Shown here one piece after another: positions 45,307-56,777 of a stretch of 64,000 bases of DNA. The DNA is from Chaetoceros tenuissimus (Eukaryota > Bacillariophyta > Thalassiosirophyceae > Chaetocerotales > Chaetocerotaceae). The notes beneath the pieces are model-generated. The model worked only from the letters and a program-made list of their open reading frames with translations, was not told the DNA's origin and did not search any database. The position numbers and the translations under genes are program-made. Position 1 is the stretch's first letter; each line of letters starts with the position of its first letter. The stretch is taken from positions 1,488,001 through 1,552,000 of the forward strand of contig BLLK01000062.1 in NCBI GenBank assembly GCA_021927905.1, read 5' to 3'.

Positions 45307-45380
45307 TAGCCTCGGTGGGGGTCGAACCCACGACCTTGGGTTTATTAGACCCACGCTCTAACCAACTGAGCTACGAAGCC
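45307..45380 (-). tRNA. tRNA-Ile (anticodon AAT)
   Basis: A 74-nt cloverleaf: acceptor GGCTTCG/CGAGGCT (with a G-U end pair), D arm GCTC-AGTTGGTTA-GAGC, anticodon stem TGGGT/ACCCA around loop CTAATAA, variable AGGTC, T arm GTGGG-TTCGACC-CCCAC and discriminator A. Anticodon AAT (read as IAU) decodes isoleucine. No intron and no encoded CCA, as normal for a nuclear gene. A T5 terminator follows within 15 bp. Confidence 0.96.
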
Positions 45381-45613
45381 GATGAAATGTTTTGTCTATA
45401 TTTGCAAATAGGAACTATTACACATTCAAAATTTGACACCGAAGAAGAGAACCCTATCTGCCTAGTACGAGTAGTATGTACAACCACCACATTTTTAACA
45501 AAGAAGTGCACCAAGACAACAAATGAACGATTGAAACTCATGAGAATTTGCTAACATAAAGCATACACACTCATTAACATCTTATGCCAAGCTAGCTGCG
45601 AATAGAGGAGAAT

Positions 45614-46744
45614 ATGGTTGGTAGAAACAAGGCGCAAGTGCATGTTAGCCCTATTCAAGAAAGCAAAAGTCAATTGGATCAGGTAGAGAGTAGTGATGTA
45701 AAGCATGCAAATGCAAAGGTAACAGTTCGAATAGCAAAACAAGCCAAGACGACCAAAGGATGCTCTTCTCGAAAATGGAGGTAGGTGATTTATCTTCTTA
45801 ATTTTGTTTGTCATTTGGTTCCCCTAACGCTGTAGTATCATTGTATCTGTATATATAGTTTGTTCTTACTTTCCATCGGACTGATTTGTACTGCAGTCGC
45901 TATAGTCTGGTTTGTGTGGGGAGATGATTTGGGATTCAATGAAAAGAAGAAAGAATCAAGAAGTCAAGCGGTTGATAGTTTCCCTTTTGAAGAATTAGAA
46001 TGGAAAAGAGATAAAAAAGAACGAGGTTTGAAACTGACAATAGTGAATTCATTAAGTAGTGAATGGAATCAATACTTGTCTCAAGCACTAAATGACTGGG
46101 GAAAATCACCTTCCGTTGAATTTGACGTTGTAAGTGAGGAGTTGAGTAGTGATGAACCGGAGGAGAGTTTCTACTGTGGTCATCGCTTGGGAAAGATACG
46201 AGTTTGTAATGGTTTTCATGGAGAGACTGGGTGGGCTGGAATAAACCAAGTATCATATTCGTATTCTTTATCATCCAATAATGCCGTCAAAACAATCAAG
46301 AGCTCAGTAGCAGTGATGAATGATACTTATTTGAACAAAGCCAGTGATGATGAGAAACAATACACGGCTTGTCACGAGATAGGCCACGGTCTTTCGCTTG
46401 GTCATAGGGATGTAGATCAAACAAATCCAGACTTGGGAACTTGTCTTGATTATACAAATAATTTTGCTGCCAACACTAGTCCTGACGAAATTGACTTTGA
46501 GATGTTGAAAGACAAGTATGGTGAGATATCGAACCGAGGCCTTCGCGCTCTTCAGAATACTAGTACACATTTTTCGAACGATACTACCAAAACGGTTACA
46601 AATATAGGAAAGAAAAGATTCCTCCCTTCCCAAAATTCAGATGATTCATTTGGAACTTTGGTGCAAGAAACTAATCAATCAAAAATCTATATCCAAGAGT
46701 TGGGTGATGGTGATATGCTTCTGACACAAATGTTGCTTGTGTAG
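45614..46744 (+). CDS. Membrane-anchored matrixin-like zinc metalloprotease
   Basis: The main open frame has no ATG at its start, so I add exon 45614-45780 (55 codons plus 2 nt) spliced over a 78-nt intron to 45859-46744, giving 350 residues. The product has a basic cytosolic tail, a membrane helix at about 57-76 (LFLLSIGLICTAVAIVWFVW) and a lumenal protease domain. The zinc motif is ACHEIGHGLSLGHRD, an HExxHxxxxxH metzincin core with Ser where Gly is usual at position 8. The Met-turn equivalent reads GTCLDYTNN, with Leu in place of Met. Diatom cell-wall or secretory processing is a guess. Confidence 0.75.
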
Positions 46745-47022
46745 TGGTCTAATTAAAGATAAAGTCTCTTTATGTTTCTTTACTTATTCATATATGAGGA
46801 ACATGCGGAAGAAATGAAATGTGGTCATAACAATGACGATCTATTTGGCTGATTGATCTAAATAACGCTCGTAAAACTGTTCTTTCTTCGTTTGTTTCTG
46901 ATGCAGAATGCAAGCACCAGCAACAAAGAAAACTTCAACATCTTGAGATACAAAAAATACTTGAATTTCATGCTAAAAGAAAGATATCACCTCTCTCTTC
47001 TCGGATCTATTCATTAAGTACC

Positions 47023-48426
47023 ATGGCTTCCAATAGATCTTTATTTTTATTCCTGATAGTTGGCCTCGTGGTCCACACTTCAGAGGGCTTTTTTGTGTCA
47101 CATACCAAACAAATACGCCATCCCACCATCGACGCTACTTTTTATAAATCAAATTCTATTCCATCTTCGAGACCATCATATCCAAGAGCTGCACTAAATC
47201 TTTCTATGAGCACATTAAGTACACAATTTACATCTTCTGCTGCATCTCAATGGCATAATCAACGGAGGAAGTCAATTATAGCAAAGTATCCAGAAGAAAT
47301 CAAGACGCTAGAGCAACAGACACATGGATTGTTTGTAGGATTGCCACTCCTTATTTTCTCAAATGTCTGTCTATCGTTACTAGCTATAAAAAGTGCATCT
47401 CTAAGTATACCGATGATTGCAATGATTGCCATTCCATCATCGGTGTTTTCTTTGTGGCAACTGCAAATTCTCCATGATGCTCTTCATTCATCTCTGTTGC
47501 CAAAACCTTCACTTATGACATCTTCAAGAGTAATGAGGAAAGTTATCAAACACCGCAAGGCATTGCAGAACTTCATACTTTACTTTGGATCTATTCCATC
47601 TGCATTTGGATACTATTTATATTTAAAATACGGACATCTCACCCATCACAAAAGTCTTGGTGACTCGGATAAGGCTTCTCTTGCAACACTATTCAATTCA
47701 ACACAGAAGGACTTTGAAGATGGAGATATTTTATTCACAGCACATAGAATGAAGCTTTTGGGTCCAAGTGGGCCTACTTTTCCTATCCCATGGGCAAAAG
47801 ATAAGGACTTTACAATGTCCATCAGCAAATTTGGATTTTCATTATGGAAAGAAGGAAATGCACTTAGAAATGCACTTGCGTTCATATCATCATTTATGTT
47901 CGAGAGGATTATGCTCATCATGAACGACTTTGTTGTAGCTATAGCTGGTCGAAACTTTTTCTTTCCAAACAAACCAAAGGAATTCCATGACGAATGTGCG
48001 CGATATTGTCGGTCTGCAGTTCTCTTTCGATTAGCATTATGCTTTGCAGGTAGATCTTTCAAACCATTGCTTTATTTATATTTTGCTGAAACATTGTGGT
48101 CGATCCCGCCTCACCCTGCTAGCGCGATGTTCATTACAAATCATCCATCAAAGATAGAAGCTGATGGATCGTGTATTCCATCTTCATCAACTTACGCCGG
48201 AAGATGGTATAGTCTTTTTACATTAGGAACGAATTTTCATGTCGAACATCATGACTTCCCTACTATTCCCCTGCACTTACTATGGAAGTTACGAAGGATT
48301 GCACCAGAATTTTATAAGGACGTTGGTGATAGGGACAACATTTTTCAAATTATGAGAAAGACTTTTCAGAAGCCAGATTTTTATGCTTGTATGAATAGCA
48401 ATAACATCCAAAGCATCACACCTTAA
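47023..48426 (+). CDS. Fatty-acyl/sphingolipid desaturase (DES-like) with plastid-type leader
   Basis: Intronless, 467 residues. The leader (FLIVGLVVHTSEGFFVSH) is a signal peptide with Phe after the cleavage point, as in plastid proteins. Three His boxes are present: HDALH at about 151, HLTHH at about 206 and HVEHHDFPTIP at about 406. The last matches the N-x-HxEHHDFP-x-I/VP box of sphingolipid delta-4 desaturases (DES1). Hydrophobic pairs lie between them. Spacing between boxes 2 and 3 is larger than in DES1, so substrate is uncertain. A plastid place would be odd for a ceramide desaturase and suggests another lipid substrate. Confidence 0.8.
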   Translation: MASNRSLFLFLIVGLVVHTSEGFFVSHTKQIRHPTIDATFYKSNSIPSSRPSYPRAALNLSMSTLSTQFTSSAASQWHNQRRKSIIAKYPEEIKTLEQQTHGLFVGLPLLIFSNVCLSLLAIKSASLSIPMIAMIAIPSSVFSLWQLQILHDALHSSLLPKPSLMTSSRVMRKVIKHRKALQNFILYFGSIPSAFGYYLYLKYGHLTHHKSLGDSDKASLATLFNSTQKDFEDGDILFTAHRMKLLGPSGPTFPIPWAKDKDFTMSISKFGFSLWKEGNALRNALAFISSFMFERIMLIMNDFVVAIAGRNFFFPNKPKEFHDECARYCRSAVLFRLALCFAGRSFKPLLYLYFAETLWSIPPHPASAMFITNHPSKIEADGSCIPSSSTYAGRWYSLFTLGTNFHVEHHDFPTIPLHLLWKLRRIAPEFYKDVGDRDNIFQIMRKTFQKPDFYACMNSNNIQSITP

Positions 48427-48816
48427 TAAAATGACTAATTCATTGTGGGGATAGGAATAAAGTGTATCTAGGATACAATGCATAACATAAGTAGGTAAAA
48501 ATGTAAGAAATTTTCTCAAAGTCAATTGTCACTGATATTGCTGGTTCATTTTTTGCAAGTTTTAAATAGAAGGGGAGAAATAAAAATTGGCCTTTAGCTG
48601 TACGTATAAGATTGTACGTACCTATGATATAGCCCGCAGACACAATGACGACGTCATATCATCTCATAGCCCGAACTCCGAACACAAAAAACAAGACACA
48701 CAACACACCGCCCATAGTTGTTATGTGAGTCTCATCTCTCCTCTTCTTCCGAATAAAGCGAACGCTATTAATATTTATTTCAACACTTCGCCACTGGATT
48801 AAACTCTCTACCTGCC
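48427..48816. promoter_or_regulatory. Intergenic region before the sulfatase
   Basis: Desaturase 3' UTR and sulfatase promoter. GACGACGTCATATCATC at about 48648 contains an ACGTCA core of the CRE/bZIP type. No gene or repeat. Confidence 0.3.
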
Positions 48817-50809
48817 ATGCAAAGGATACAGGGGCGACCATCATACATGCTGCTTTTAGCATTAGTGACTCTTGCTTTCTTCTCCTTTTTGAATATGTCA
48901 CTCATGTCTTCAACTCGAAATAGTTTGGGTATTGATGATCGGTTGGGTTCTAATTTTAATCTATTTTCCACAGATGATGACTTAACAACTATTTCCAATG
49001 AATATGACTCTGCCCAGAAGCATGATATAGGTGTTGATGAGGACAGCAATGAAGACGACTCGGTTGACGATGAAAAAGAAGATTTACCTACAGAAGTTGT
49101 GGACAGCGACAACGTAGATCAAAGTGAGGATGTCCAGGTTGATGAATTTTCTACAGACAAAATGAATGTATTGGTATTATATGTTGATGATTGGCGTTGG
49201 GATGGAATTGCTGATGAAAATCCCATTATCAAGACTCCTTTTCTGACCGAGTTTGCAAAAGATGGAATTAGATTCAAAGAGAATGCTGTCACCAGCTCAA
49301 TATGCTGGCAATCAAGAGCTACTCTTTTCACTGGACAATATCTTTCACGTCATAAGTCGGTTAAGCTTCGTTGTCCACATTTCTCTGTCGGTAGGAGATG
49401 GAATCACACATGGCCTGCAAGTGAGTAATTTTCGATGGCTTTGTTATGGTTCGATTTCAATATTACCATAAATCGTGCTTTTCTAACTCTCCAATCATAA
49501 AGTATTGCAAAAACATTCGTACTTTGTGGGACATATAGGCAAGTGGCAGTATCACAACAATGATTTACATACAAGATTTGACTACCAAAATCTATTCGAA
49601 GGGTTTCATCAATTAAAAAAGGACTCAAAAGTTTTTTACAATGAAGATATAGCTAGAGATCGCTTTGACGAATTTCTCAATCTGGCTCCTAAGAATAAAC
49701 CTTGGGCTACCACTATTGCACTTTATCCACCTAAACCCGTTGGTGTTTCTCATGAGCCTGGTATGCAGTACTTCCCCAAGAATGAGACTTGGAATCTATA
49801 CAAAAATATTACAATACCAGAACCTATCGGTGCGATGGAATCGTTTACGAATTTACCATATTTTCTGAAAACTGGGATAGCGTATGATAGATGGAAGGAA
49901 AGATATTCGACACCTCATCATTATCAGGAGTCCATGCAGAAAATGTATGCATTGATAACCCAGGTTGATACTGCTTTCAAACAGATAATTGACAATATTA
50001 AGCAACGAGGTTTCTACAATAATACGGTGAGTCTAAATGTGCTTATTTGTTACTGTCCTATCATACTTACCTAACCTTTGACCCAATGAATCTGATGATA
50101 AATCCTTGTGACATATGATCACAAAATTTAGATGATAATAATAACCGCAGACAATGGAATGTTCAATGGTGCACACGGATTGGCTGGAAAGTGGTTTCCT
50201 TACAGGTATGATCCGATGGATATCATCTTGCTATTTCACATTGATTATTGCTTTATCTCACATTTCCTATCTAGAGAATCTATTCGAGTTCCATTGATTA
50301 TATATGATCCAAGGATGCCTCAAGAGAAACGAGATAGAGTAGATGATTCGTTTACCCTCAATATTGATTTGGCAGAGACAATTTTGGGAGCTGCTGGATT
50401 GAAACCGCATCCAAGCATGCAAGGCCGTGATATTTCGGATTTATATCTTCCAAAGATTAAAGATGGAAAATCAGTACTAGAGAGAAAGCCGTGGAGAAAT
50501 GAGTTCTTTTATGAGTTTACATATTTGAGTGAAAAAGATATACCATCAAGCATTGCATTAGTAAGAAAGAAATGGAAGCTTATAGATTGGTATCTTTTCA
50601 ATGAGACACAACTCTTTGATCTAGAGAATGATCCACTGGAAATAACAGATGTGAAAGAATATCCAAATAATACCCATATCCTACGTAAAATGCGACAGAG
50701 ATTACGAGAACTGAGAGACAGTTTGAAGGAGCCGGAGATTGGATGCGATCCTGGAGATTACACTAGATATGCGAAAGAAGCTACGCCCACCAAAGAGACT
50801 TCTCAGTAG
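48817..50809 (+). CDS. Sulfatase, type II membrane anchored
   Basis: Exons 48817-49420, 49503-50026, 50132-50205 and 50275-50809 give 578 residues. A membrane anchor (about 11-28) and an acidic stalk precede the sulfatase domain: metal-binding VLYVDDWRWDG, active-site SSICWQSRATLFTGQY, then VGHIGKWQY, TADNGMFNGAHGLAGKW and IRVPLIIYDPRMP. Formylglycine should form at the Cys; the usual C-x-P-S-R is C-W-Q-S-R, so Pro is Gln. The last intron (50206-50274, 69 nt) is stop-free and in frame; it is removed because splicing restores PYRESIRVPLI. Diatom sulfatases may act on sulfated polysaccharides; the substrate is unknown. Confidence 0.88.
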
Positions 50810-50935
50810 AAATCCATGAAATAGATCATATGAATCGTATTGTATTTCTATCCTGTTATTTGTTTCACGATGAAGCAATGATGATGTCACAATAGGAGAT
50901 AAAAGTATAGTCATTTAATTTTTGTTATTTGTTAA

Positions 50936-52093
50936 TTAAGCTGCTTCTTCTACTGGGGGATCAAAAGGGTCAATCTCTTGTTGCGGCATCATGATCTCAT
51001 TACCCCCTACTCCACATCCATCAACATTCTCATCATATTCGAATGTAGGCAAAGGGGGAAATATTGCACTGTCCTCAACCTTATCCGTTCCAAAGAGAGG
51101 CTTCTTCACTGAATCTTTGATTTCGACGAATTCTCCCTTTTGGCCTGGAACTGGTCCTTTAATGAACAAAAGATTTCTTCCTCTGTCAATTTTCACAATA
51201 CGAAGATTTTGTGTGGTGACTCTTTCTCCTCCCATGCGACCAGCCATCTTCTTTCCTTTAAAAACTCTACCTGGATCTTGACATTGACCAGTGGAACCAA
51301 GAGAACGATGAGATCTTGATGTACCATGTGTAGCTGGCATACCAGCAAAATTCCATTTCTTCATTGCACCTTGGAAACCTTTTCCTTTGCTCACAGCTGA
51401 AACATCTACATTCTGTCCTGGTACAAAGTGTCTTGCATGAATTCTTGTTCCTGGTTCAAGTAGATATTCTTCACTGGAAATGCGAAATTCTTTGACTTTA
51501 TATGGTGGTTGCTCATCAACACCACAGTTCTTGTAATGTCCCATGAGTGGCTTTGTCACGTTTTTCTTTTTTCTCTCGCCAGCACCAAGTTGTACTCCAA
51601 AGTATCCATCTTTCTCTTCTGTAAAAGTCTTCATAACAACATTATTATCAAGGTAAAGAACTGTACATGCATGACGCTCACCCCATGCATCCCAGATAGG
51701 CATCATTCCCACCTTAATAGCAAGCGCACCACAACGCTTATGAAGGTTAGGAAGCCACTTTGCAACCTTTCCTTCATTTTCAAAGTCTTCAAGGCTGAAT
51801 GCAATATCAAGAGGTCTCTTACGATAACCTGGTTTCCAGTCTTTATACAATTTACGCTCTTGTTCTTCCTCCTGTTTCTTCAGTTCCTCAGCAAACATTG
51901 CTTCAATTTCAGAAATATCCTTATCGGAGTTGGAAGTAATTTTGGACACTGCAGTTGTTGTACTGTATGTTGTATTGGTTATGCTGAGAGATGTTAATCT
52001 ATCAGTCATAGCTACCATGTTTGCCAAGGATTGCTTCTTCTGGACTTGGGATTTCCAAGAAGATAGAACATGTGATGATGCTAGCCGATACAT
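50936..52093 (-). CDS. MRPL3: Mitochondrial ribosomal protein uL3
   Basis: Intronless, 385 residues from the ATG at 52093 (MYRLASSHVLSSWKSQ). A mitochondrial presequence and linker are followed by the bacterial-type L3 fold: RCGALAIKVGMMPIWDAWGE, the loop GKGFQGAMKKWNFAGMPATH, SHRSLGSTGQCQDPGRVFKG and KKMAGRMGGERVTTQNLRIV. The acidic C-terminal extension (about 345-385) is unusual. It is a core 39S/54S-type protein near the peptidyl transferase centre. Confidence 0.93.
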   Translation of the reverse strand: MYRLASSHVLSSWKSQVQKKQSLANMVAMTDRLTSLSITNTTYSTTTAVSKITSNSDKDISEIEAMFAEELKKQEEEQERKLYKDWKPGYRKRPLDIAFSLEDFENEGKVAKWLPNLHKRCGALAIKVGMMPIWDAWGERHACTVLYLDNNVVMKTFTEEKDGYFGVQLGAGERKKKNVTKPLMGHYKNCGVDEQPPYKVKEFRISSEEYLLEPGTRIHARHFVPGQNVDVSAVSKGKGFQGAMKKWNFAGMPATHGTSRSHRSLGSTGQCQDPGRVFKGKKMAGRMGGERVTTQNLRIVKIDRGRNLLFIKGPVPGQKGEFVEIKDSVKKPLFGTDKVEDSAIFPPLPTFEYDENVDGCGVGGNEIMMPQQEIDPFDPPVEEAA

Positions 52094-52610
52094 GTTGTTC
52101 AAAATAGATGAGTAATGTTCTTAATTACACAAGTGAGTTGCTTCGACTCAGAAATTGGCCTAATTCAACCAACAGTCAGACTCTACCCGATTGTTGAAAC
52201 TGCACACCTATGAAGAAGTTTTTGTTAACTTAAGTAACAACAAAACTAATCCAAATAGACTAAAAGCAATTGGAATAAGATGAGAAAAAGGTGTGTGAGA
52301 AAAGGTGTGGATAATAAAGCCAGCCGCTGAGGAGCTTATCCTTGTTGTAGCGGTAGATCAGGAGTCAGTCGAGTCGTGGTTTTGTCCAGAACCATTGAAA
52401 TGCATGGATGGCTGAGTGTATCGATTGTATTACCAAGCAATGTATTCGAAAAATCCATCAGAATATATTCTTTCTTTTGTGCTTTCTACATCTGCAATAA
52501 AGCATAGCTTCTGGACTAGACAGGGTATTGCAACACGAATCCAGAGTTGAAATATTTTGGCATAGAAACTGTGAAATTCTAGAAAAATTCTTGCCTGGAA
52601 AGATCAACAG
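52094..52610. promoter_or_regulatory. Divergent intergenic region
   Basis: Promoters and leaders of uL3m (minus) and the PPR-SMR gene (plus). No motif, repeat or RNA gene recognised. Confidence 0.3.
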
Positions 52611-55600
52611 ATGATGACTCTTCAAAGCACGATGCAGACTACTTCAAAAATTGGAAACAACTCTAGATCTATGAGATTAATATTTGGCTTGATTTTGATT
52701 TCATTTCATTCTTATGGGACAATACGATCTGTAGAAGCTTTTTCCACTGTAGTTCATACACATATGACATCGTTTCGAATGCAATCTGAGAAAGAAAATA
52801 TTGAAACAAAGCATGTTCAATTATATAATAGGCTTTCAACGACCGAAAATATTCCTAGGGTAGAAATCTCAAAGCTGAAAGCGTCAATGTCAAATACAAA
52901 TCATGACGAGCAAATACTGCTAAAAGAGAAAATAGAAAAAATGAAATCGTATGCAAGTAACATTAGTCGTCACAGGAAACAGCAAGATCCTCATACCAAT
53001 CACATCAATATAGATTTTTCAGTCAATGAATATGACAGATCAAGTTCAATAGAAAGGAAACATAATGATCTTTCTGATACATCAACTTATCCTGCTATCA
53101 AATCACTTCTTCATTCGATACGTGCAGATATCGATATACTAGCAAAATGTTCGACAGTTCCTGATGATTATTTTGACAAAAATGTTTGGTATGAGTTTCG
53201 AAGTTACTTTAACCGTGCCATAATACAAGCTATACGAGCATCTTCTGATAATGGAGATTATGTGATGATACGAAAAATTGTAGAAAGTGCAGTCGAGTAT
53301 GCTAATCAAATAGCTAGAGTATCCAATGAAGTGAAAGAGAATGGATATGACCAAGATCTTGTATTATTAGAATCAAGAATATTTGGAGAAGCAATAACGG
53401 AGATGGGTAAAACTTCTGCCGGACACTCCAAACTGAAAAAGATGTGGTCTATATTCATGTCTCTTGATGACTCTATACTAGCAACTCCACCTAGTGCATT
53501 TGAGTTGAATTCAATGATCACGGCTTTAGCTAATAGAGGGAAAGTCAAGTCGGTAATCAATTTGTGTAGAGAAGTCACTGGAAAAGATGGCGATGCTGAC
53601 TGCAAAATTAAAAGTGATATTTACACTGCCAGTGCTTTATTGAATATGTTGGCAGAGTCAATTTCTACAACAAATATTTCCATTATTAGGTCCATCGATA
53701 ATACAAAGAAATCTTCGTTGGATTCGCCATGCTGGCAATGGAATGAGGCAGTTTCAATATTGAAAGAATTTGAAAAGGAGATGACTTTGAATAACCAAGT
53801 TTATTCTCTAATGTTGAAAGTCAATGAAGAAGCAATGGACCTTTGTAGAAGTTCAGGCAGTTTTAAACACCCAGCTACAAAGAATGCAATGTCTATTCTA
53901 GATCGTATGAAGGTGAGTTGATTTTGAATCATTTAAAAATTCGCACTGTTCATATAATGACTGATGTCAATGCTTTGTCTCTCAAAGAAATTCAAAGTTT
54001 CCCCCGATGTTGTGACATGTAATGCAGTGCTTTCGACGTTTAATAAAGGGAAACAATGGAAAGCAGCAATTGCATTTCTTAGGGCGATGGAAAGGTCTCA
54101 AACTGAAGTAAAAGGAGATAGTGGTAAGGAGTGGGATCTTCCGTGCCCAAACATTTACATTTATTCATCTGTTATATCGGCATGTGCAAAGAGCGGAGAA
54201 TATGAGGAGGCGATGAAGCTTCTTGACGAAATAAGATCAAAAACAGAGTTGCCTGATGAAAATATAGAATTGAATACGTGGATTTATAACTCTGCGCTTG
54301 CTGCATGCGTCCCAATGAAGAAAAATCATGATGAAGATAAACAATGCCAACACGAAGCAGCTCAAGATATCTTGCGACGAATGGAGCTTGATGTCGGGCT
54401 TGGGTTAAACACTAAGCCGGATACGATTACCTACAATACACTGCTACTTACAATAAACAGTGCAGCAAAATTCAGAGGACAGAAATCTATTCAAGTTGAA
54501 AGTCAAGGAGAAAATGTGAAAGAACAGATGGTTATCGAAGTTTTGAGAACAATGGATGACAAGCAAATACCAAAAGATGTAGCAACCTACAGAAATGCAA
54601 TTATTGCTTGTAGGGGTGAACCTCAATCCAGCCTCCGAATGCTTACACTTGCACTGAAGGAAATAAACGAAATTGAAATTGACCTTTCAGAGTGGGGGTC
54701 CCTGGATAATGTGAAAGCATATCTTCTTAATTCGTCCTTGAATATTTGTCAAGAAAGTGGAGATATGGAGACTATGACAAAGGTGTTCCATCTTTTTGTG
54801 GTGAATAAAGTTACAGCAGATACACAGTCAATGCTGAATTTGGTCAAAGGCCTATCGGCTTCTGGTAACTGTGAAGACTCGATGAAGGTACTGAATTCGA
54901 TGAAAGGTGATGGTGCAGCAAATGAGGAAATCGTGACTAAGTATGGTATTGATATTCTTAGTTTGGGTTTTGACACTTTCAATCAAATGATTGAAGAGAA
55001 GCATTACTCTGCCGCTATCGCTGGATGTCTTCGAGATGGACAATTATTTCCAGCTTTAAAGATTTTAAATGCTATGAAAATCCATGGATTGAAACCTAAA
55101 TCGGATTCGTTACAAGGAATCATCATGGCGTATTGCAAGTTAGCCACAGAGGATGCAAAGATGGAGTTCAGAGTCGCGAGGAAAAATTACGGGAAATCAA
55201 AGCCGAAAGGTCCCGTTTTCCACGCTGACCATACAACTTCCAAAGAACGAGCATCTGCAGCACTTGCTATGATGAAATCAATGGATAATATCCCATCCAG
55301 ATTACAATGTGCAGTGGCAAGTGCCTGCGCTGCAACAGGGATGTGGGTAGAAGCTAGAGAAATTTTATGGTCTCTCCACATTGCTGCAATCAAAGAAAAG
55401 AAGAGAGAGAAATTCGTCTTTGATGTTGATGAGAATGAGAAAGGTAGCGCTCTTGCAGATCTACCAAAACTCCATCGTTCACTCCTTAAGCTTTGTGCCA
55501 GAAGCGGAAATGTTACTGCTGCTCTGAGTTATGTGGACGCTATTCAAGATTTACAGAGAAAACTTGACAAAGGCATTTACCATATTGACGATGCACCTTC

Positions 55601-56699
55601 TGGTGACATTACTTTTACAAACAAAACGAATATCCTAGATTCTTGGAATGTCACAGATTATTCTGATGTTCAACAGCAAAAATATGGTGGAATTGGGATG
55701 GATGGTGAAAAATGGAAGCTACTAATAATTGCAGCTTCGAAATCAGCACATTGGAGGGTTTGTGTCGGAACACTTCCTTTCATCCAACCTTATGTTGAGG
55801 CAATACATCCAAGCAATGCCTCCAAGGACAAAGGAAAGGGCACAAGTATGCGCACCCTCAATAGAGAGTATGAAAAGCTGTCTCGAGCACTCACTGCTGC
55901 CGTTCTGTCTTTTGAAGTTAGAGGTCAGTATGCATGGGCTATTCGTGCGATTGACGATTGGATCCAGTGGGGTGGTCGTCGTCCAGCGAAGGAGGCAGTA
56001 ATATCGACATGCAGGATATTAGCAAAGAGAGGTATTGGAAGTGAAGTTGTTTCATTAGTCAATAAGGTTATTCAAGTGCCAGATCATCTTAGGAGTAGAA
56101 GAAGGAGCAGCGTATTGACATATGAAACGTCATATGAGATGGCTGTTTACACTGAGACAATTACTGCTCTATACAACCGAGGTCTTTATGATCAAGCTGA
56201 TGAACTGTATGTCAGTGCAATCTCCAAAGGTTTCCTACCTTTTTCTATTGTTGAGGAATCATCGACAATGCCAGAGTTTAAGATTGATCTTCATGGTATG
56301 AACAAAGCTATAGCACACTCTGCAGTCAGAGTGTCATTGCAGCACTTTGTACAGTCCAAGACTATTGATGAATTAGAACGAGATGTCATCATTATCACTG
56401 GAAAGGGTAATAAATCAGAAAGAACTCTTCGACCTGTGTTACGTCCAGAAGTGCAGAGAATGCTTACTGAAGAATTCTATCCTCCGATGAGCACAGTATC
56501 CATACGTAACAACCTTGGCGCTCTGAGAATCCCTGTCAGTGACGTGAACTCTTGGATCAAACACCAAGAAGAAGCAAAGGGCTTAAGATTTTTGGCTGTA
56601 GCTGATGTTTTGAAAACATTAACTTCAGGGCAAAAGCTTCAAAGGATGTTGAAAAGAAACATGAAAAGATTTCCCACCGAAGAAACTGAATCAAAGTGA
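52611..56699 (+). CDS. PPR-SMR protein, plastid-targeted
   Basis: Exons 52611-53912 and 53988-56699 (75-nt intron) give 1337 residues. The leader LIFGLILISFHSYGTIRSVE-AFSTVV has a plastid site. PPR motifs are spread over about 430-1150 (PDVVTCNAVLSTFNKGKQWK, NIYIYSSVISACAKSGEYEE, DTITYNTLLLTIN). Near the end is an SMR domain: DLHGM at about 1202-1206 and the TGKGNKS loop. PPR-SMR proteins such as GUN1, SVR7 and pTAC2 bind organelle RNA or act with plastid transcription. The N-terminal 400 residues are low-complexity and helical. Which RNA is bound cannot be read from sequence. Confidence 0.88.
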
Positions 56700-56777
56700 A
56701 TTTCTCACCAAATGATACTGGATGTATTTGTAACAATTATTATGAAATTATCAAATAAATCTTTTCATCTAGGTTAC

